A program made the translations under genes and the position numbers. A model generated the notes under the pieces. It searched no databases. It saw only the letters and a list, made by a program, of their open reading frames with translations, and was not told the origin of the DNA. This document shows, piece after piece, positions 36,795 through 50,299 of a DNA stretch of 64,000 bases. The stretch lies in assembly GCA_050084515.1 (NCBI GenBank), contig CM114274.1, positions 39,184,001 through 39,248,000 on the forward strand, written 5' to 3'. Origin of the DNA: Blasia pusilla (Eukaryota; Marchantiophyta; Marchantiopsida; Blasiales). The stretch's first letter is position 1. Each line of letters starts with the position of its first letter.

Positions 36795-38370
36795 TCACGT
36801 GGCTCTAACGCCGAGTGGCTCTTGAATCGCAGTTGATGCCTCAACCTCGTCGGCCGCACTCGCCATATAAGAGAGATCATCCCTCCATAAGAGGTGGAAG
36901 CACCGCTCTCGAACGTGATCTATGCCGGATACCACCATAGTAGCCAACCGCGCTCCAATCGCCAACTCGGCGACCATAGTCGACTTTGTCGTGAGTGGTA
37001 GGGGTAGCCACCATAGGCTCTCCAACCACTCGCCCACCTCTATCACCTCGGCCTCTCTGAGCTACACCACCACGGCCGCGGCCTGATCTCAACTCGGATG
37101 AAGATCAAAACAACGCCTCGAGGATGACCTCGGTCTCCGCAATGATCACACCGAAGTTGGGGCCGATCGAGGCTCCTCCTCCAAAGTCCGTCTCCCATCC
37201 TCTTGGGGACAAAACTTCCTAACATGATCACCTCCACATGTCCAACATGATCGCCCCATCAAGGGGCAAAGCAAATGAAGGCAATGGTCTCTGCGCAAGT
37301 GTCCCTCTAAGACTGGATCGAGGTCGTGTGTACCCCTCACAACTCCCACTCATCGCTACCACCACCACTACTACGAGATCGTGAGGTGGGTCGAAACACG
37401 AAGAAGTAGTAGTTGTATCCCTATTGAATGCGGATGTCACCACTCTCTCCTTCACCATGTTAAGCTCAATCTTCTCAGATAGAGCAAACACATGGGTCAA
37501 TGTGGGTGAATCATCACTCATAAGAGTAGCATCACGCACCCTACGGCGCAAGTCTCTCGCCCAAGATCCCATACCAAAAGTGGATCGCTCGAGCCTCGGC
37601 CACACCCTGGGTAATCGAAATCAAGCGCCGATACGAGTGTATGCCTTACTTAAGACTCTCACCGTCTTTCGCTCAAATCCTTGAAGCCTCCTCAACTTCT
37701 CTCTGTCTTCACCCCGATAGTTCTTTTTCAACCTCTTGAAGAACTCAGAACGGGCTCAACGATGGTGGGGCACTAGTACCTCCACTGCACCTCCATGGGT
37801 ACCTCCCTTTGGTACCCCACTCCGGCTCGCACTGCATTACCACTCAACGTCGGGCCGGGCCGGGCATAGTAGGAGCACTACTACCAATACCACCATGGAT
37901 GATAGACACATAGCCTGGAGACCAATATTGTCTCCACACTCAATCTCAAAGAACATGGTCCTTCCTAAACTCATGGTAATCATCCATGGGTGGTCCTTCC
38001 AAGTGCTGAAACAACCCCTTCCAAGCCAAGAAGGGTGTAAACAACGTGGCATTCCGCAACATCTGCATATCACACCACGTATCAAACTCCTACATAAAGT
38101 CCTCCAACTCAATGGTGCCCATTGCACCCGAGTATCGTCGTGGGCCCTTCATGGCCCCATATATCACGTCCATGTCCCAAATCAATGGAGCTGCAACACT
38201 CGATAACAACGTAGAAGACTCGGTGTTTGGAACACCCTCGTCCTCCTCTTCATCAACCGTCTGAAGTGGAAAAGGTAGGCGATACCTAAATCCACTCCGT
38301 GTGAAACCACCACTGTCTGCATCACGGTCCCCAACCAGACCACCCGACAGCTCCGTGATGACCAACGCCG
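36795..38370 (-). pseudogene. Gag of gypsy copy B (frameshifted)
   Basis: Open pieces in several frames. An N-terminal acidic region is followed by FQHLEGPPMDDYHEF (about 38000-37960) and ARDLRRRVRDATLMS with KIELNMVKERVV (about 37560-37430). The zinc knuckle CWTCGGDHVRKFC (about 37245-37205) has the C-x2-C-x3-H-x4-C spacing, with one residue fewer than the usual x4 before His. Arg/Gly-rich sequence follows (about 37090-36880). Confidence 0.78.
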
Positions 38371-38884
38371 ATGCCGCACAACCACCAAATTACCACCACT
38401 AAGTAACCAAGTGACGTCGATGTCGCTATACTATTCTAGCTCTACTAGCTATGGGTGTAGGCAACCTAACCTGTCATCACCACAAGAAGCCTCCCACGGC
38501 TCATCGGGTCATCATTCCACCACTACCGGTAGCACACAGGAGTAACACTACTTTGGAAATCAGCGTCAACCCTAACAATGGGCGCGCAAGCAAGAAGCAA
38601 CGATGGAGGGGATCCAAACACATGAAGTCCAACGAGAACCCTCCAATCGCAAATGGAAATCAAGGTAACACAATCCACCAAACGTGGCGCCCCTTGAATC
38701 CAGAGAACCCACCACACAATTCTAATGCAAAAGCCACTCCGCCGCGGGCCGATGACGTGCTAGTCGGACTCGCAGCACCAAAAAATATCACCTGCATGGA
38801 GAGGCTACACTATACTATGCACTAGAGGTACATCAACCAAAAACCTTAGATGCATAAAGCGTCTAACACATCTCCGAACAGCAC
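38371..38884. other. Leader region of copy B, no recognisable gene
   Basis: Only short open frames without family features. Confidence 0.5.
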
Positions 38885-38995
38885 CAAATGAGCTACACCA
38901 GTGTGTACACTGGCATAGTTAAGAACTCAGCAGTTAAGCGTCTTCCAGGCAGAATAGCCCAAAGATGGGTGACCAATTATGCAGCACTCAAATCA
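38885..38995 (+). repeat. 5S rRNA-derived sequence
   Basis: GAACTCAGCAGTTAAGCG (about 38923-38940) and GATGGGTGACC (38964-38974) match the plant 5S rRNA stretch that carries the internal Pol III promoter (A box and C box), with nearly the natural spacing. The rest of the 5S sequence is much diverged, so it is not a functional 5S gene. Cassandra-type TRIM retroelements carry 5S-derived promoters in their LTRs, which makes a Cassandra-like LTR or a 5S-derived SINE the likely source. Confidence 0.75.
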
Positions 38996-39908
38996 CAAAT
39001 CCTGCAAAAATTGCCTCACGCCCAAGCAAGCAAGCTTGCTTGCTTGCTCCTTGCTCCCTACTCTGCCTCTCATGCCCACTTGCCCCGAGCTACCACGAGT
39101 TGCCTCGAGTTGCCTCGAAGCCTCAAAACGCCGAGAAATGCTGGAGATATGCCCCTATCGCCCCGTTTGCCATGCTTCCCTATGCTTCGCTATGGAGAGA
39201 GGCCCAACCAAGGCGCCCCCAATGGGATAGGCGTCTCCAACAATGAACAAGTCACCAACCAACCAGCCCCTCCGATCCGCTGTCCACCATAGCCAGACCT
39301 TGAGCTAATCCGCGAAATTTCGATCAGCAATTACTTCACAAGTCCTTGACCAAAATTGAATCTATTTCAACCAAAATTCAATTGACCACCATAGTTATCT
39401 CTCCACAAAAAATCACCTACAACCAAGCTCTGTACTTTGAGCTAAAAATCAGACAAACTTGCTGTCCATACACCTCCAGAATCGCAAATCCGACAGTGCT
39501 TCCCCCCCAATTTCATGCACGTAGAAATCCGCAACGCTCCACACCCTCGAGCTAATAGCTTCACATGAGATCACAATACAAGTAGCAACAGGAACCTCTC
39601 ACCCGATCTGGATGAACTTCAACAGAGCTTCCACACTCCAAGCTCTCCACATCAGAAAACCGTCGAACACGAACCAGAATCTTCAATCCTTGATAACTTC
39701 CAACTCCCTTAACAAAATCCGGCGATCTAAAGCGCGTTGGAAAGCTCTTAGAAAGGTGCTTCTTTCCCAACCAACCAGGCACCAGATTCACACCTCCAAC
39801 ATAGGCTACAAGCAATGAACATCCACGGATGAGTACACAATCAGCCCTAACCAGATCCTACTGATCCACAATCGAAGCTACAATCGATCGCCTCCAATTC
39901 TTTGAGTG
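38996..39908. other. Noncoding retroelement-associated DNA
   Basis: Short frames only. A small perfect palindrome AGCAAGCAAGCTTGCTTGCT lies at about 39026-39045. Confidence 0.5.
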
Positions 39909-40273
39909 AAATCTGTGAAAGACCTATTGTCATAAAACACTTATAGAATCACATACAATCAAGCCAAACCCACTCCACGATGGGAGAATCTAGGTCGAAG
40001 CTTGCGAGAAACACCATAGCCAAGAGCTCTACTCACTACCAAGGCTAACTCCCAACGCAACATGCTCAACTCAAAGAACCGATTGTTCTTTGAGTGCACT
40101 CCTCCTTATATCCTCCAACCTAAGAGCGGGCCCTATTGGAAAACTCATCCTCAATGAGTATCCCCCAACCCTATGTGTGAAATCGCATCTCTACCTAGAC
40201 ACTACGGCCCTACATAAGGTATGGCCTGTACTAGCACACTATACTCTACGACATAATCCGTATGGTCATGATA
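39909..40273 (-). repeat. Long repeat flanking gypsy copy B, right copy
   Basis: Partner of 29410-29775, same orientation, about 90% identical by eye. It lies on the gag side of copy B, where a 5' LTR would be. The outer neighbour (40274-40445) is a piece of another element's protease region, so this end may be a recombination junction. Confidence 0.7.
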
Positions 40274-40329
40274 AATCACATGCACCAACAAACCACTAAT
40301 GCCGCCATTGCCTGAGTGCCAATGTATAC

Positions 40330-40445
40330 GATAGGAGACCAACTCATCTCTATAGTCTAACTAAACCCCATGGGATACAACACCACATCACCAACCAACA
40401 CATCACACGACTCAACATCAGTCACCATTGCTGTGATACCCACAA
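40330..40445 (-). pseudogene. Fragment of a related element's protease-end region
   Basis: On the minus strand it reads VTDVESCDVLVGDVVLYPMG, closely matching the block after the copy B protease. It stops abruptly at CCCACAATTTTG (about 40440), where unrelated sequence begins. Confidence 0.75.
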
Positions 40446-41803
40446 TTTTGTACTTTTGAAGAATTACATCTTTTTATTCAAAGAAGACTTGTATATACAC
40501 TATGATTTTGATATTATGGTTATTATTATATATTATTATGGAGAAGAATGAGTAAGATTAAAGTGAATCACGAAGCTTCAAGGACAAGGGAGAGAGATAG
40601 AAAATCAAGGATTTGCCTGAAAGGAGAGGAGAATAAAATAACGAAGTCTAAAGACCCATCAAGAAGCTTTGAAAGGACATCGAAGCTCTGTTAAGAACTT
40701 GTCTATGAAGTGCTTCGCTCCTAAACAAAGTATGAAGCATGAAGAAGAAGAGAAATAAGTACTTCGCTCTTGAACGAAGCACGAAGAACGAAGCACAAAG
40801 AACGAAGTACCTGGAATAAGAACAAAGAATGGAGTGCTTCGTCTTCAGATCAGGAGAAAGAGCTTCGTCCTCAAGCAAAGCAAAAGAGGTCCAGACTTAG
40901 TAGTGAAGCGAAGCTAAGATTGACAGTGATTTCAAGCGACACATCGTTAGAACAGTTAGAATAGGAAAAGGCGCAACTCTTTGTATCAGTTATGACAGTT
41001 TTGTCATGTGGACTCATAGGGATCTTAGGAAAAGAGAAGAGTACCATAGATCTAGGTAGTTACAAATGTTGAAGAGACATCAGCTTCATCAAGAACGCTT
41101 CGAATCTTTGGAACATTTCTACTTCAGAGAGTATTAGAGAAACATGAAAGTAGATATCATCATCATTCTTTCACAAAGTCTTTATGCTGTAGGAATGGTC
41201 CGAGCAAGGGAGTAGTACCCTCTCGAGCTTGTATACACTTTTGAATCTTTCTCATTCTTGATGGAGTAGTAAAGCACTCATTCCTTCATTCTAATGTGCG
41301 ATGCTTATGTTTGAGTATTCTTTTTGGATTTACAAAGTGAAGAGTGAATCAGGCAAACCTTTCTCATCAATGGAATAATTTACATGGAGTTGTAGGAAAT
41401 ATGTTTCATGTAGAGTAGCCTGCCAAGACGGATTGAGTTCTGACAGTAGGAAAAGCCAACTTTCTTGTTGAGATCTCTATGAGATTTCTTGATATCGAGA
41501 GGAAATTTACCTTAGCGTGTTATCAAATCCACTAGAGAGAATTGAGAAAAGAAACCTTGGTACTATGAAAAATTTGAAGATATTGATAAGACATTGAATT
41601 TAAAATTGTCACACCTAAATATAAATATTACAATATAATTGTAATTTGGAACTCTCTTTTCATCAAACAATGATCCTCTTGGGGATCGAACTCAGTAAAC
41701 GAATGTAAAATTGAAACTCTTATACATTACAATTGCTCAAGCCTTCACTATTAAACTATCCGTAGAGTGCTCTACTTGTATCCTTACGAATACCTGTCAC
41801 GAC
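40446..41803. other. Noncoding; LTR-like sequence with GAAGC/CTTCG repeats
   Basis: Between about 40645 and 40920 the words CGAAG, GAAGC and CTTCG recur many times and form hairpins such as CTTCGCTCTTGAACGAAG. The block may begin with TGTGATACCC at about 40432, a common start of plant LTRs, but no matching end or duplication was identified. Confidence 0.45.
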
Positions 41804-42247
41804 TGTTAGAATAGATCGGTGGGATCTAGCAAAGCGTCCGTACGAGTAGTGGAGGACAGGATCAAGAGGTTGAGGATGATCTGTTGAGGCCCCGAGAAAC
41901 CTGAGAGAGCAGGTTTCCCCTTCGTTTCGGCTCATTTGGAGCCATATAGATAAACTTACTATTTCGGGTAAGTTAACATATTGGGGATAGTTTTCTTTCC
42001 ACTTTGGGAAGTGGCCCTTGACCCGCTACTGCAGGTCAAGAGCCAAGGAGGTGATCTGTGAGCATGGGTTACCGTTGAGAAGGTTTGGGAGAGGGAAGGG
42101 GATATACCTCCAAGAGAGAAAGCTTGAGAGTTCATTCTCTCTATGTTGAACCTCTTGGCATGAGGCGGCGGAGATATGGTCTTGCTTGCCTTCTGTGTGT
42201 AACCCAAGCCTTTAAGTAGGAGAGTGGGTTTGGTTTGACATTGAGAG
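41804..42247 (+). repeat. Dispersed GA-tailed repeat, copy 2
   Basis: Shares with 7711-8064 the start TGTTAGAATAGATCGG, the core AAGTGGCCCTTGACCC, GGAAGGGGATATACCTCC and TTGAACCTCTTGGCATGA, and the end GAGAGTGGGTTTGGTTT. It forms the left arm of a large inverted repeat whose right arm is at 46440-46830. Confidence 0.85.
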
Positions 42248-42299
42248 AGACATGTGAGAGTGCACACATGTGAGAACTATGGTGTTGTGAGAGAGATTG

Positions 42300-43896
42300 G
42301 ATCTTACTTGACAAATTTGAGATATTTTGGTACTTTTCGCCTCTGTGTATGGATGCCATGAGTTAGCATGGGATCGTGTGTGTTTGTGTGTGTGTTCGAT
42401 GACAACGATGTATGTTGTGTAGCGAGATGTATGCGCATGACATACCTCCTTCTACATGCACATCATGAACTATAGTGCACAAGAACCACCATGGCCAAGT
42501 GTCATCTGAATTTGAAATGGACACTTCTCCCACTTGGACTTTCAAAGTTCCAATCCCAATACTACATCCCGACCCAACATCAAGGATTGTGATCCATAAT
42601 CCAAAAGCATCCCCTCTTGCCCATACACCACAAAAAGGACGAACCAACAAGAACACGCATTGGTGTTATTCACTAGGTGTAGCCAATGCACACTACGTCG
42701 CTAGTCATGCCATAAATTCCTCGATCTGAGGTGTTTTTTCCTACCAAGGGCCAATCAACGCAGCCAAAGTTGATGACTCCACACTCCTCTCCCTACCAAG
42801 AGACACCATCTCCACCTTGTCTATGTACCTCTACACTTGAGGTAGCAACATCGTCACTCTCACACAACGTAGCGGCGAACCAAAGCACCTCAATTTGTTC
42901 TACTCTAAACGTCATCATACCCATGGTTGAAAACAAGGCACACAACAGACTATGCCACCATTTCCGCCCCCAACAATGTACTCAAATGGAGCTCCTCCCC
43001 AACTCTCAAATTCTTAATAGGTAAACGTGCCACACCACCCAACAAGCTTGATAACCCACTAAGAACCACACTCACTCAACTAGGACCCATCAATGGGATC
43101 CTCATCACCTCTAACAAAATGCAAGTGGCAATTTCATGGGTCTAAATCTACAATATCACCACAAGGCGCACTAGAAATACCATGGTGCTCATGTCCACAT
43201 GCACAACACCATACATAAAATCCAGACCTGCAAACCCACCATCACCATCCAATATCATTGTCATATCATCACTTTTCCTAACATTTTTTGGATGATGTAG
43301 AGCCAATAGGGTAACCTCTCGTTGCTCCAAGGTGGCAATCATGGCGAGAAGATCACCACTCATTAATGTACCATATAACTATCATGATTAGCTAAGTCTA
43401 TGTTGCTCACCCTAACAGGGACTCGAGAAGTGATTCAGGATCACGGATCAAAGGGAGAGAGACCTTGCATAACCCACCAAAGTTGAAACCTAGAATAGAA
43501 AATCACTTGACTATAATAAGTAGTGGAACTTGCCACGGGATTAATGTTAGTCAATGTGAGCTCATGCCTTTAGGAGAAAGGGGGCATAGCCACTCACGGG
43601 GATGAAGCAAGATAGGAGGAAGATCCTTGATATGAGAATTGAGCAACATAGAAGGCTGCGATAGTCAAATGGGCTAGACACAATGAAACTAGTTACGAAA
43701 AAACTTAGGGCGACAAGAGAGCCATGAGATGCCAAATTGCAAGAGTTGAGATGGGCAAGATATGGCAAGAGAATCCCCCAAATCATCTTAGGAGTTGACT
43801 AATCAAATGCAGATTCGTGAGAAGAAAAATCCAAGGACATTGGATGGATTTGGGAAAAGTAAAGTTCTTCCATAGAATCCTCTAAGCACCTATGGG

Positions 43897-43967
<71 letters not shown>

Positions 43968-45690
43968 CTCTCTCCACTCAAGTATTGGAACAAGGGATTA
44001 ACCATGTTTTGTGTTTGGGCCACCTTTCACATTTGAGCTAATGAATTGTTTGAGACACACCTTGAGGAATTAATCAACGCACTCAAATTAAGGTGGGAGA
44101 TTGGTTGAGTCAGCTTGGGGAATAAGCATCTTAGAAGAGTCAAAATTTGTTAAGCACTTGGTGACTTCATTGACTTGCCTTTAGATTATCCAACTGATTG
44201 GGATTTAGAGACTCAACCCAAGACTTTTAAGACTCGAGGTTAGGATCTCTTTGGGAGATAGCAAGGAGGAGTAGAGGTTAAACTCTACAATGGTAGCCTC
44301 CATTAACTCTGGTGATTGTTGGTCTTAAACCACCACGTTCACCATATCACACCCAAAACCACTATAGGGTCTTACACCATGATCCCTACCACCACCAAGC
44401 GCAATTGCCCCACCAACTCCCATCTATGGATGGAGACCAAATTTTTGTTTGTGGGTATGCTTTGGACACTAATAATTTTCTACCGCACAAATGGGCATGC
44501 TTCCCCATTGCTCATATGCCTTAAAAATGGGCCACTCACCTTATTAATGACAATCACACTATCCGTGAGCACCACCACAAGTAAGTAAAAAAAACTCATC
44601 ATGCCCTACAACTATCCTACAAAGGATGGAATAGACCTCCCTCATGCCAACATATGTGGGCAAATATGGCCCCTCTCTGCATATAATACCATCATATGAT
44701 ATATGATGTGATGGTATTGCCACTATCGATACATACCATGCCACATATCAAAAATCCTGTAAAGTCAAACACCACCATCTCCTCTAAAATTATTTTGAGC
44801 CCGATGCCCTCAAACACATGCTTCAAAGTTAAAAGCTCCTCTATCACAATCATCAACACAAGTCTCGCACTCATTGCCAAAACTTTTGGTCAAGTGCTCC
44901 ATGCTAGTATTGCACCACCTACTCCTTAGTGACTCTTCACATGGCCCAAATAAAACAATTCATGCATGTGTAGGCCTCCTTGAGGTTCTCTCCAGCCATT
45001 GAAAAAACTCATACAACTTGCAAAGTTTCAAGATCCTCACCCCCTAGTAGTTTTTACCTAACAATTGGAAGAACTAAATCGTGGGTTTGAGTTGAGATTG
45101 CACACATATCCCTCTTAATTTGTTGGCATCCCAACACCACTTGCCTTAAATATATGCAATAGAATCCCCCTCCATCTTGGAATCATGCTCCGATGGGATC
45201 ACATGAAAAACATAGTTTAGGTCCCAATATTGCCTCCAAGATTGAATCTTTGCCATGTGTCGCTATGTAAACTCAAAATATTCAACTATTAGAACATCCT
45301 CCATGTGCTCCAACAAACAAGTCCAAACCATTAATAGAGTCAACGCCAAGGGACTACAAATCCTATGTTGCACATACAAAACATCAAACTCCCACATAAA
45401 GTCCAAGGAGCTTGATTGTACCAACTACTACTAAGATTTTTACTTGGTCCTCATGAACCCATACACCTCATACATATCACCAAGCTTCAACATGATGACA
45501 CCATCACTATCATATGAACCAATGGCCTTTAGATGCCCACTCGACTCCTTGCCGTGCATGTACACATCGCTACACAACATACATCATTATCACCGAATGC
45601 ACCCACAAACACACACGATCCCATGCTAACTCATGGAATCCACACATCGAGACCAGAAGTACCAAAATATCTCCAGTAAACCAATGGATA
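42300..45690 (-). pseudogene. Gag-protease remnant of the same gypsy lineage (copy D)
   Basis: Minus-strand frames at about 42656-42480 keep a worn protease (ILDVGSG in place of the D-S-G-A motif, then LKVQVGEVS). Nucleotide blocks at 42840-43130 match the gag-protease junction of copies B and C (TCACACAACGTAGCGGCGAA against TCACACAACGTGGCAGCTAG). Methyltransferase and RT are absent, so this copy is internally deleted. It is bordered by inverted copies of one sequence (42310-42450 and 45545-45690), which includes CATGAGTTAGCATGGGATCG. A CT array lies inside it. Confidence 0.6.
43899..43974. repeat. (CT)n microsatellite
   Basis: About 76 bp of CT repeats with one CC interruption at about 43963. 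Confidence 0.97.
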
Positions 45691-45700
45691 CTCACACAAC

Positions 45701-45714
45701 TCTCTCTCTCTCAC

Positions 45715-45763
<49 letters not shown>
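45701..45763. repeat. (TC)n microsatellite
   Basis: About 63 bp of TC repeats with a CACTCACTC interruption near 45713. Confidence 0.97.
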
Positions 45764-45765
<2 letters not shown>

Positions 45766-46439
45766 GCAAACAAATGCTCACTACACAACAACACGGAGGA
45801 AGCCATGAAAATGTCTGATCTCTCTCTTTTGATAGTATATCCTGAGAAGGCATAACTGAAGAACTATTCGTGGGGAACCCCTTGCTAGGGAACATGACTC
45901 AAGTTCACGTTCCAGATGGGGGCAATCCCCTTAAACCATAAGAAAAGCAATATGGGAACACAACTAAACTCTTGCGCCTTGTGTGACAATGGGGATGAAA
46001 CCTCTATTCATTACTTGGGTCTCCTGTGCAAAATTTACAACACACAAAGCGAGAGCATATGTTGATACTGCTAAGCTGGTAACACCATAATTGTTCAACA
46101 CATTCAGTAGCCTTGATTCGTTGCCCAAAGTTGTTGCACTAGTAAGTAATGTCTACTGGGGATCCTAATATGGTAAAGTAGATGGTGTGGTAAAGAGTTT
46201 CTCGGGGTGACACTTGGAAGCTCCGCACAAACACGTTATTTGGTCAGCACTCACACTATATGAGAGTGTCTCCCTCCTCTCATATGGTACCTTCTTCACT
46301 TGCTTCTCTCTCTACACCCATCCCAATCTCAAGCACCGTCCAACTAGGGCGCGGGGTCTATGGTCGCAAGGCTACGAGAGGCACTTCTTAATGAGTACAC
46401 ACACACACACACTCTCTCTCTCTCTCTCAAAAAAAAAAA

Positions 46440-46830
46440 AAAAAATAAAAATCCACTCTCCTAATGAGATGCTTGGTTTACACAAGGCAAGGAGGACCAT
46501 AGTTCCGCCACCTCATGCCAAGAGGTTCAACAAAGAGAGAATGAGCTCTCAAGCTCTCTCTTTAGGAGGTATATCCCCTTCCCTCTCCCAAGCTCTCTCT
46601 AGGGTAACATATGCCCGCAGGTCATCTCCTTGGTTCTTGGCGTGTTGTAGCGAGTCAAAGTCCACTTCCCAAAGTAAGAAGTCAACAAATGAGCCAAAAT
46701 GAATGGGAAACCTACTCTCTTAGGTTACTCGTGGCCTCAACAAGTGAACATTGCCCTCTTGAGGCTGTCCTCCAACATTCTCGAAGATGCTATACTAGAT
46801 CTCGCCGATCTATCCTAAAATATGTGATAG
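46440..46830 (-). repeat. Dispersed GA-tailed repeat, copy 3 (inverted)
   Basis: Reverse complement of the repeat at 7711 and 41804. It starts after an AC, CT and poly-A run (46396-46446), with CCACTCTCCTAATGAGATGC, GCCAAGAGGTTCAAC and GGTATATCCCCTTCCC, and ends CTCGCCGATCTATCCTAAAA. The A-run junction could reflect retrotransposition or microsatellite growth. Confidence 0.85.
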
Positions 46831-47045
46831 TTATCATGCACGAGATGTATTTTTTTCATCGAATACACACACGATCCCAGGCTAACTCATGGAATCCACC
46901 TATCGAGATAAGAAGTACAAAAATAGCTCCAATCGACCCTCCTCGTTGGTAGTTAGGTCCCTCTAACTCCATATAGCCATCTATCTCTACCTATTATGAC
47001 ATACATCTCTAGGATGCTAAGAGAAAAAAGGCCAGATGCTCATGT
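46831..47045 (-). mobile_element. 3' terminal region of a gypsy copy (D), split by a solo LTR
   Basis: The blocks GTTAGGTCCCTCTAACTCC and GATGCTAAGAGAAAAAAGGC match 50118-50220 in copy C and 29886-29990 in copy B. The sequence resumes at 47897 with GGCCCCATTG, as in copy C (GGCCTCATTA), when the solo LTR at 47046-47891 is taken out. Confidence 0.75.
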
Positions 47046-47891
47046 TGTCGCGACCGTCATAACCAAACGAGCATCAAGCGGAACATCCAAACTCTAGCGA
47101 GCTCACAATAGGATGGTTTGCGCTTTCGAGTTAGAAAAACACAAGTACGAGACGCAAGCGTAGCGAGCATTTCAAGCGTTTCATGTGTTTATGGTTGCAA
47201 CTAAGGAACCTGAACCAAATGCAAAACCTATACTTAAGCGAAATCAAGTCTCAGAAGAAGATGTGGCCAAGGGGTGAGAATGAGACTTGGGACGCAGCTA
47301 GTATTTGGAGTTTCTGACTATAATTTTGACCATAACTTTTGGTTCTAAGAAGCATTTGGGACAAGTAAAGAAGAGTTGGAAATCTTATGCAGAGCCGTTT
47401 CCAACGTACTCAAGATCTTGTAAACGCTTCTGTAAAAGCTGAGATATGAGCCAAAACCGATTGCATGGGGAGTCGGGTTGAGGGCCAAAAAGAGGGGTCC
47501 GGTGCTCTTTCCCAAAGGTAGGGGGATCCCGGAGATCCCCATAAGTACTAGTAAGGAGGAAGGTCTTCAAGGGTGCTTGGGACTTGAACCCTACTTTGGG
47601 CACCGCTCGGTGACTCAAGGGCACAGAACGTTGGGATTCGAAACCCGAACCAAGTACAATAGAGTGGATTTCGGAGTTCCATATTGGATTCCAACTCATG
47701 ACTTACATTTCATGAGTCGTTGGACAATTAGGGGCTCATGTCGGGAGGCTTGCCTAAGTTGAGAACCTAGAAATGAGGAAAGGTTGAGCTTTTAGGGTTT
47801 AGGGGTTTAGGTTGGCGATAAGAGCGTGTCCTACTGACCATACACTTTCGCAACACTGAGATTGACGTTCGATAAGAGTAGGCACACGACA
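47046..47891. mobile_element. Second solo LTR of the same family
   Basis: An 846-bp sequence beginning TGTCGCGACCGTCATAACC and ending CACACGACA, flanked by the 5-bp duplication CATGT (47041-47045 and 47892-47896). It is a diverged, somewhat shorter relative of 31703-32718 in the same orientation; shared blocks include GTACTAGTAAG and GGGTGCTTGGGAC or its variant. It sits in the 3' region of a gypsy copy, so both solo LTRs hit the same host element lineage. Confidence 0.9.
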
Positions 47892-48039
47892 CATGTGGCC
47901 CCATTGTTAGTTTCCTTCTTGTCATCCAAGTCATATACATAAGCCATAATCTATAACTACATACTCTATGTACATTTGGGGCACTTCCATTATGTTAACA
48001 CTTCACACAACACACACACACACACTAATACAGAGAATA

Positions 48040-50040
<2,001 letters not shown>

Positions 50041-50299
50041 CATCCAAACACTCATAAATACACAATATCTTACTCCCTCATAACATCTACACGTGTATAC
50101 CAAAATACCTCCAATCACTCCCTTAGTTGGTGAGTAGGACCCTTAAACTCCAAATAGCCATCTATCCCCATCTACTGTAATATACATTGATATGATGTTA
50201 AGGGAAAAAAGGTTAGGTGCTTATGTGGCCTCATTATTAATTGCCTCATTATCATACATGTAACCACCGTAAGTTTAGAATCTATGACTACTTAGTACC

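Larger units (their letters stand above)
29410..40273 (-). mobile_element. Ty3/gypsy retroelement encoding a C5 methyltransferase and a PHD finger (copy B)
   Basis: Reading leftward on the minus strand: leader, gag with CCHC knuckle (about 38.37-36.8 kb), aspartic protease (36.43-36.0), cytosine methyltransferase (35.9-34.2), reverse transcriptase (34.2-33.06), RNase H (33.06-32.72), integrase (31.70-30.35) and PHD finger (30.29-30.06). RT-RH-IN order places it in Ty3/gypsy. The methyltransferase sits between protease and RT, an unusual position. The copy is dead: frames are broken, a solo LTR splits pol at 31703-32718, and part of the methyltransferase is inverted. Element ends are uncertain; the repeats at 29410-29775 and 39909-40273 are the best terminal candidates. 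Confidence 0.85.

Noticed and set aside
38885-38995. Functional 5S rRNA gene
   Set aside because: Only the internal promoter boxes are well kept; the ends and stem regions are too diverged and no tandem array is present.
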